Shown here: piece by piece, positions 39,354 to 42,117 of the stretch
How the letters are laid out: every line of letters begins with the position of its first letter
Numbering within the stretch: position 1 is the stretch's first letter
From: Aquiluna sp.
GTDB lineage: Bacteria > Actinomycetota > Actinomycetes > Actinomycetales > Microbacteriaceae
Assembly (NCBI GenBank): GCA_017854485.1
Contig: JAFMHN010000010.1
Span: forward strand, 1 to 42,117
DNA: 42,117 nt
Direction of reading: 5' to 3'
Position numbers and translations under genes: made by a program
The notes under the pieces: generated by a model
What the model was told of the DNA's origin: nothing
Database searches by the model: none
What the model saw: only the letters and a program-made list of their open reading frames with translations

Positions 39354-39934
39354 GCAACTGGTGAGACTTCGATGCCCTGATCAACCATTTCGTCAATGGC
39401 TTGCTCGGTGGACTCCTGAGCTACTCCGGCAGTCAGCCCGGTAATTACCCGCACTGAAAATCCGAGCCGGTTGGCGTCCAAGGCAGAAGCTCGCACACAG
39501 TAGTCGGTCGCAATACCCACCACGTCTACTTCAGTTATTTCAAGCTTTTGTAAAAGTGCCTGGAAATCTATTCCGGCCTCATCTACTCCCTCAAAGATTG
39601 AGTAGCCGTGTTGACCCTGTCCCTTCTTGATGTGGATATCAACAAGGCTGGTATCTAGGTTTGGGTGATACTGGCTACCCGCGGTGTCCGCGAGGCAGTG
39701 CAGCGGCCAGGTATTCACAAAATCTGGCTGATTCCCAGCGGGAGGAAAATGGCCACCGTTTTCGCTGTCTGGTGTGTGCCAGTCCCTGGATGCAATCACA
39801 AAATCGTAGTTTGACTTGTTTTGCTTTAGATGCGTGGTGATCCTGGCTGCCGCGGCAGCACCGCCTGTGCATGCCAGCGCTCCACCCTCACAGAAGTCGT
39901 TCTGAACATCGATTACCAAGAGAGCCTTGGCCAT
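39350..39934 (-). CDS. pncA: Nicotinamidase (isochorismatase-like)
   Basis: 194 residues, cysteine-hydrolase fold. The catalytic triad is visible: D9 in VIDVQNDFC, a Lys in HIKKGQG and Cys in GIATDYCVRAS. Metal-binding DWHTP and HFPP are also present. It hydrolyses nicotinamide to nicotinate for NAD salvage. ATG with AGGTG upstream, 8 bases after the dacB stop, so likely the second gene of a dacB-pncA transcript. Confidence 0.94.
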   Translation of the reverse strand: MAKALLVIDVQNDFCEGGALACTGGAAAAARITTHLKQNKSNYDFVIASRDWHTPDSENGGHFPPAGNQPDFVNTWPLHCLADTAGSQYHPNLDTSLVDIHIKKGQGQHGYSIFEGVDEAGIDFQALLQKLEITEVDVVGIATDYCVRASALDANRLGFSVRVITGLTAGVAQESTEQAIDEMVDQGIEVSPVA

Positions 39935-39942
39935 GCTGTCAC

Positions 39943-41319
39943 CTACCTATTCACCAAGTCAGCACCACAGGCATAAAAACCCATGACAAGATCGTCCATT
40001 GCTTCGCGGTTGTCTACCGTGACATCCCCCAGGTTATAAACGGTGAACCGCAGCCTGGTCTGATCCGGCGAAACCAAGAAACCAGCAAGGGTGTAACCGG
40101 TTCTGATCCAACCGGTCTTTGCGGTAATGCTGCCGACGGCATCCTCGAAGCGATAACTGAGAGAACCGGGGGTTCCGGAGACTGGCATGCCTTCTAGAAT
40201 CACCTCAAAGTCTCCGTAGCCCTCATCTATTAGCGCCAACAGCTCATTTACCTGGCTTGGAGCAACCTGGTTGTATTTGGATAGGCCAGAGCCATCCTCA
40301 ACTTTTAGACCAGTGAGATCTAGACCGGTGTTTTTCAGGGCAGTTGTGTAGGCCTTGGTTAGCGAATTAAACGAACCATCTAGCCCGGTGTCCAAAGAAA
40401 CTAGCCTTGCCAATGCTTCTGCCAGGGTGTTATCGCTCACCACCAGCATGTAGTCAATCCACTCGCTGATTGGCCGTGACTTCACGCTCGCGATTTGACT
40501 GGCATCCGGAGGGGTGATTCCCTTGCTAATAACCGCATCTAGAGCCGTGTCTCCAAGGGATTCCTGGAACCAGGTTCCCGCCTGCTGCACCGGGTCGGTG
40601 GAACGCGGTGAATCCTTTGCTGCCGGGTTTTCCCGGTCCCCGTCTACCTGCAGTGCCGAAACTGGAGACATATAGCCATTGGAGAGACCTCGCAAATCCC
40701 AAACGCTTTGATACTCACCCTTAGCGGTCCCATAGAGCGAACTGTCCAACACAATCTCAGAGACTGGAACATCCGCTAGGAAAGCGGTCGCCTGCTTGGC
40801 AAGGTCTGCCAACTTTGGTGCCCTTTTATAAACCGATTCCTTGTTTATCGCGGTCCTTGAAAGCGTCACGTCGCCTGCCCCAACCAAATAGATTTTTGAT
40901 GGGTCAGCTGCATCCTGATAGACCCTGGTTGTCACCTGGTAACCAGGCCCCAGTGTTTCAAGCGCAGCAGCGGCAGTGAACAGCTTCATGACAGAAGCCG
41001 CCCTAGCCGGAATATCGCTAGAACGATCAAAGAGCACCTGCTCAGTTTCGGCGTCAATCACCTGAGCCTGAAGCGACAAAATCCCTTCAGCTGCCTCAAG
41101 CTCAGCAACGGAGCACTCGATGACTTCGGGCTCCAAGGCGGTTTCAACAGCGCTGGGCTCTGGAGCGGCTGAGACGGTTGCATCTGGCAGTGGCGAGGCA
41201 GTTGCTGCAGTTTCTGCTTCTGCGCCGTTAGAACCGCTTAGGGGACCTAAAAACAGCAGGGTAAGCGCAAGGGAGCCTGCAACCAGACCGGAGCCGACTC
41301 CGATTAGCACTTGTTTCAT
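39943..41319 (-). CDS. dacB: D-alanyl-D-alanine carboxypeptidase/endopeptidase (PBP4 type)
   Basis: 458 residues. An N-terminal membrane anchor or signal (residues ~5-28) is followed by an Ala/Pro/Glu-rich linker to ~68. The penicillin-binding domain has S109-V-M-K112 (SxxK), S-D-N in VVSDNTLAEAL and K-T-G in ITAKTGW. A large insertion between the first two motifs is typical of class C PBP4. It trims peptidoglycan stem peptides outside the membrane. ATG with AGGCAGGTG upstream. Only 22 bases separate its start from the divergent CopC-like gene. Confidence 0.93.
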   Translation of the reverse strand: MKQVLIGVGSGLVAGSLALTLLFLGPLSGSNGAEAETAATASPLPDATVSAAPEPSAVETALEPEVIECSVAELEAAEGILSLQAQVIDAETEQVLFDRSSDIPARAASVMKLFTAAAALETLGPGYQVTTRVYQDAADPSKIYLVGAGDVTLSRTAINKESVYKRAPKLADLAKQATAFLADVPVSEIVLDSSLYGTAKGEYQSVWDLRGLSNGYMSPVSALQVDGDRENPAAKDSPRSTDPVQQAGTWFQESLGDTALDAVISKGITPPDASQIASVKSRPISEWIDYMLVVSDNTLAEALARLVSLDTGLDGSFNSLTKAYTTALKNTGLDLTGLKVEDGSGLSKYNQVAPSQVNELLALIDEGYGDFEVILEGMPVSGTPGSLSYRFEDAVGSITAKTGWIRTGYTLAGFLVSPDQTRLRFTVYNLGDVTVDNREAMDDLVMGFYACGADLVNR

Positions 41320-41329
41320 GACACCTGCC

Positions 41330-41335
41330 TATGCT
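41330..41335 (+). promoter_or_regulatory. -10 hexamer (TATGCT) of a likely leaderless promoter
   Basis: Ends 6 bases before the CopC-like ATG, in the 22-base gap to dacB. The hexamer is the same as before glpD. Confidence 0.45.
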
Positions 41336-41341
41336 TTACCC

Positions 41342-41908
41342 ATGAAGTTTAGATTGTTCGCGGCATCGGTGCTATGTGGGCTAGTTTTTGGCACTCCCGC
41401 AATTGCTCACGAGCAGCTCGTGGATCAGCAGCCAACCCCAGGTCAACAGCTTGAAGCCGGGGTTGTTGAAATCCTGCTTGATTTCAGCGACGACCTGATA
41501 GAACTTGAAGATGCGGCTGGTTCCGAAATCGTCATTCTGGATGCATCCGGCAACCCAGTCAATAACGGCTGCGCCGTTATTGATGGCCGCAGGGCAATCG
41601 CCAAAGCGGACATCGATCAAGCTGGCAGCTATCAGGTTGGCTGGCGGGTTGTCTCCGGAGACGGACACCCAATATCTGGAAGCTTCAGCTTTGAAGTGAC
41701 TAACGACTCCGGTTACGTGGCAGACCCGAACTACATTTTTGCCGATTGTGCCAATCCGTATGATCCGGAAACCACGTCAATTCCAGCCGAAAGCCCGCAG
41801 TATCTTTACTGGCTGCTGTGGGCGTCACTGCCAATTGCAGCGCTTGCAATGTTTCTAGTGCTTAGGCCCAGAAAATCGTCTCCCGATAAGGCTGAGAACC
41901 AAAAATAG
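41342..41908 (+). CDS. CopC-like copper-binding protein with C-terminal membrane helix
   Basis: 188 residues from ATG 41342; a reading from 41120 would lie within dacB. A signal peptide ends at AIA, leaving His23 as the first mature residue. With D107-G-H109 in GDGHPISG this makes the CopC histidine-brace Cu(II) site. The beta-sandwich domain is followed by a Pro/Ser linker and one helix at ~155-175, then a basic tail, the form usual in actinobacteria. It has a Cys pair (C77 and in FADCANP). No CopD gene adjoins on this strand. The last 54 bases overlap the convergent gene. Confidence 0.88.
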   Translation: MKFRLFAASVLCGLVFGTPAIAHEQLVDQQPTPGQQLEAGVVEILLDFSDDLIELEDAAGSEIVILDASGNPVNNGCAVIDGRRAIAKADIDQAGSYQVGWRVVSGDGHPISGSFSFEVTNDSGYVADPNYIFADCANPYDPETTSIPAESPQYLYWLLWASLPIAALAMFLVLRPRKSSPDKAENQK

Positions 41909-42117
41909 ACAGGCGAAGCCTAAAACTTCAACCACAAAGTCAAACCGATTGCCAAGCGGCGCACTGGTAATCGAATAGGCAACATCCAGAGCCTGAGAGT
42001 TCATCAGGGAAGCGATTAGAGACACCAGTAGCAACTTGACTGGAACGGCTGGCTTTGAAATCCTGCTGCCACTCCATGCCGTTAGCGCAGTAAGCAGCAA
42101 ACTAAGAACCCAACCAA
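41855..42117 (-). CDS. Membrane protein, cut by the right edge
   Basis: The reading frame is open to the window edge, so the true start lies beyond it; at least 86 residues are present. Two hydrophobic segments are visible, around PVKLLLVSLIASLMNSQ and VVEVLGFACLFLVLSLIG, with a short basic C-terminus. Family not recognised; a copper-related CopD-like role is conceivable from context only. It overlaps the CopC-like 3' end by 54 bases, more than any other convergent pair here, so one of the two ends could be mis-set or the ORF could be spurious. Confidence 0.5.
   Translation of the reverse strand, partial: GWVLSLLLTALTAWSGSRISKPAVPVKLLLVSLIASLMNSQALDVAYSITSAPLGNRFDFVVEVLGFACLFLVLSLIGRRFSGPKH

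Noticed and set aside
1-42117. CRISPR arrays, insertion sequences, prophage or toxin-antitoxin genes
   Set aside because: No regularly spaced repeats, transposase or phage-like proteins were seen; base composition and codon use appear uniform by eye.

Overview
The window is a gene-dense piece of an actinobacterial chromosome. Gene content, order and base composition (roughly mid-50s % GC by eye, not computed) suggest a small-genome relative of the Microbacteriaceae, such as freshwater Rhodoluna/Aquiluna-type actinobacteria. That placement is an inference. The supporting signs are a fused IspDF, a CarD/LpqE/RegX3-SenX3 order resembling the mycobacterial one, a GlnR-type regulator beside phosphate genes, a GTP/ATP-type Ppk followed by MutT1, and no CCA encoded in the tRNA. 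No insertion sequence, integrase, prophage gene or CRISPR array was seen. No stretch over 300 bases lacks a gene; most intergenic gaps are under 160 bases.

Layout. 1-3.9 kb: a small membrane-anchored protein, a DsbA-like thiol oxidoreductase, an orphan sugar-importer ATPase (UgpC/MsmK type) and a DUF4032 kinase-like protein. 3.9-7.9 kb, minus strand: carD-ispDF-cysS-rlmB, one tightly coupled housekeeping operon. 7.9-11 kb: an LpqE-like lipoprotein, the regX3-senX3 two-component system and phoU. 11-14.7 kb, minus strand: two small membrane proteins (one of only 36 residues), a nitrobindin-like barrel, YgfZ, a FUSC-type membrane protein and phosphoglycerate mutase. 14.8-22.6 kb, plus strand: glnR-like, ppk, mutT1 and pstSCAB. 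22.6-28.9 kb: a DUF2867 epimerase-like protein, an EamA transporter, divergent glpD/glpK and an orphan FecE-type ATPase. 29-33.4 kb: a saccharopine-dehydrogenase-like enzyme, then a LolA-like exported protein with an ABC-2 type ATPase and permease. A tRNA-Lys and terminator follow. 33.6-36.2 kb: small unknown proteins, a monooxygenase-like protein, a DUF998 membrane protein, a lipoprotein and an SDR. 36.2-39.4 kb: galM divergent from galT-galK (Leloir pathway). 39.3-42.1 kb: pncA and dacB (minus), a CopC-like protein (plus) and a membrane protein cut by the right edge.

How the genes work together. The central 14 kb is a phosphate/polyphosphate/nitrogen control block. RegX3-SenX3 with PhoU sense phosphate status, PstSCAB imports phosphate, Ppk makes polyphosphate and a GlnR-like orphan regulator sits beside them. 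A shared motif, TTTACTTGGTWWMC, lies before senX3, pstS and pstC and is a good candidate for the Pho operator of this lineage.

The most interesting general pattern is transcriptional. Ten start codons without a clear Shine-Dalgarno are preceded, at exactly 6 or 7 bases, by TANNNT (mostly TARRCT or TATGCT). This fits leaderless mRNAs. In four cases the first three bases of this -10 hexamer are the stop codon of the upstream gene. Five convergent gene pairs overlap by exactly four bases at their stop codons. Together these show an unusually compacted genome.
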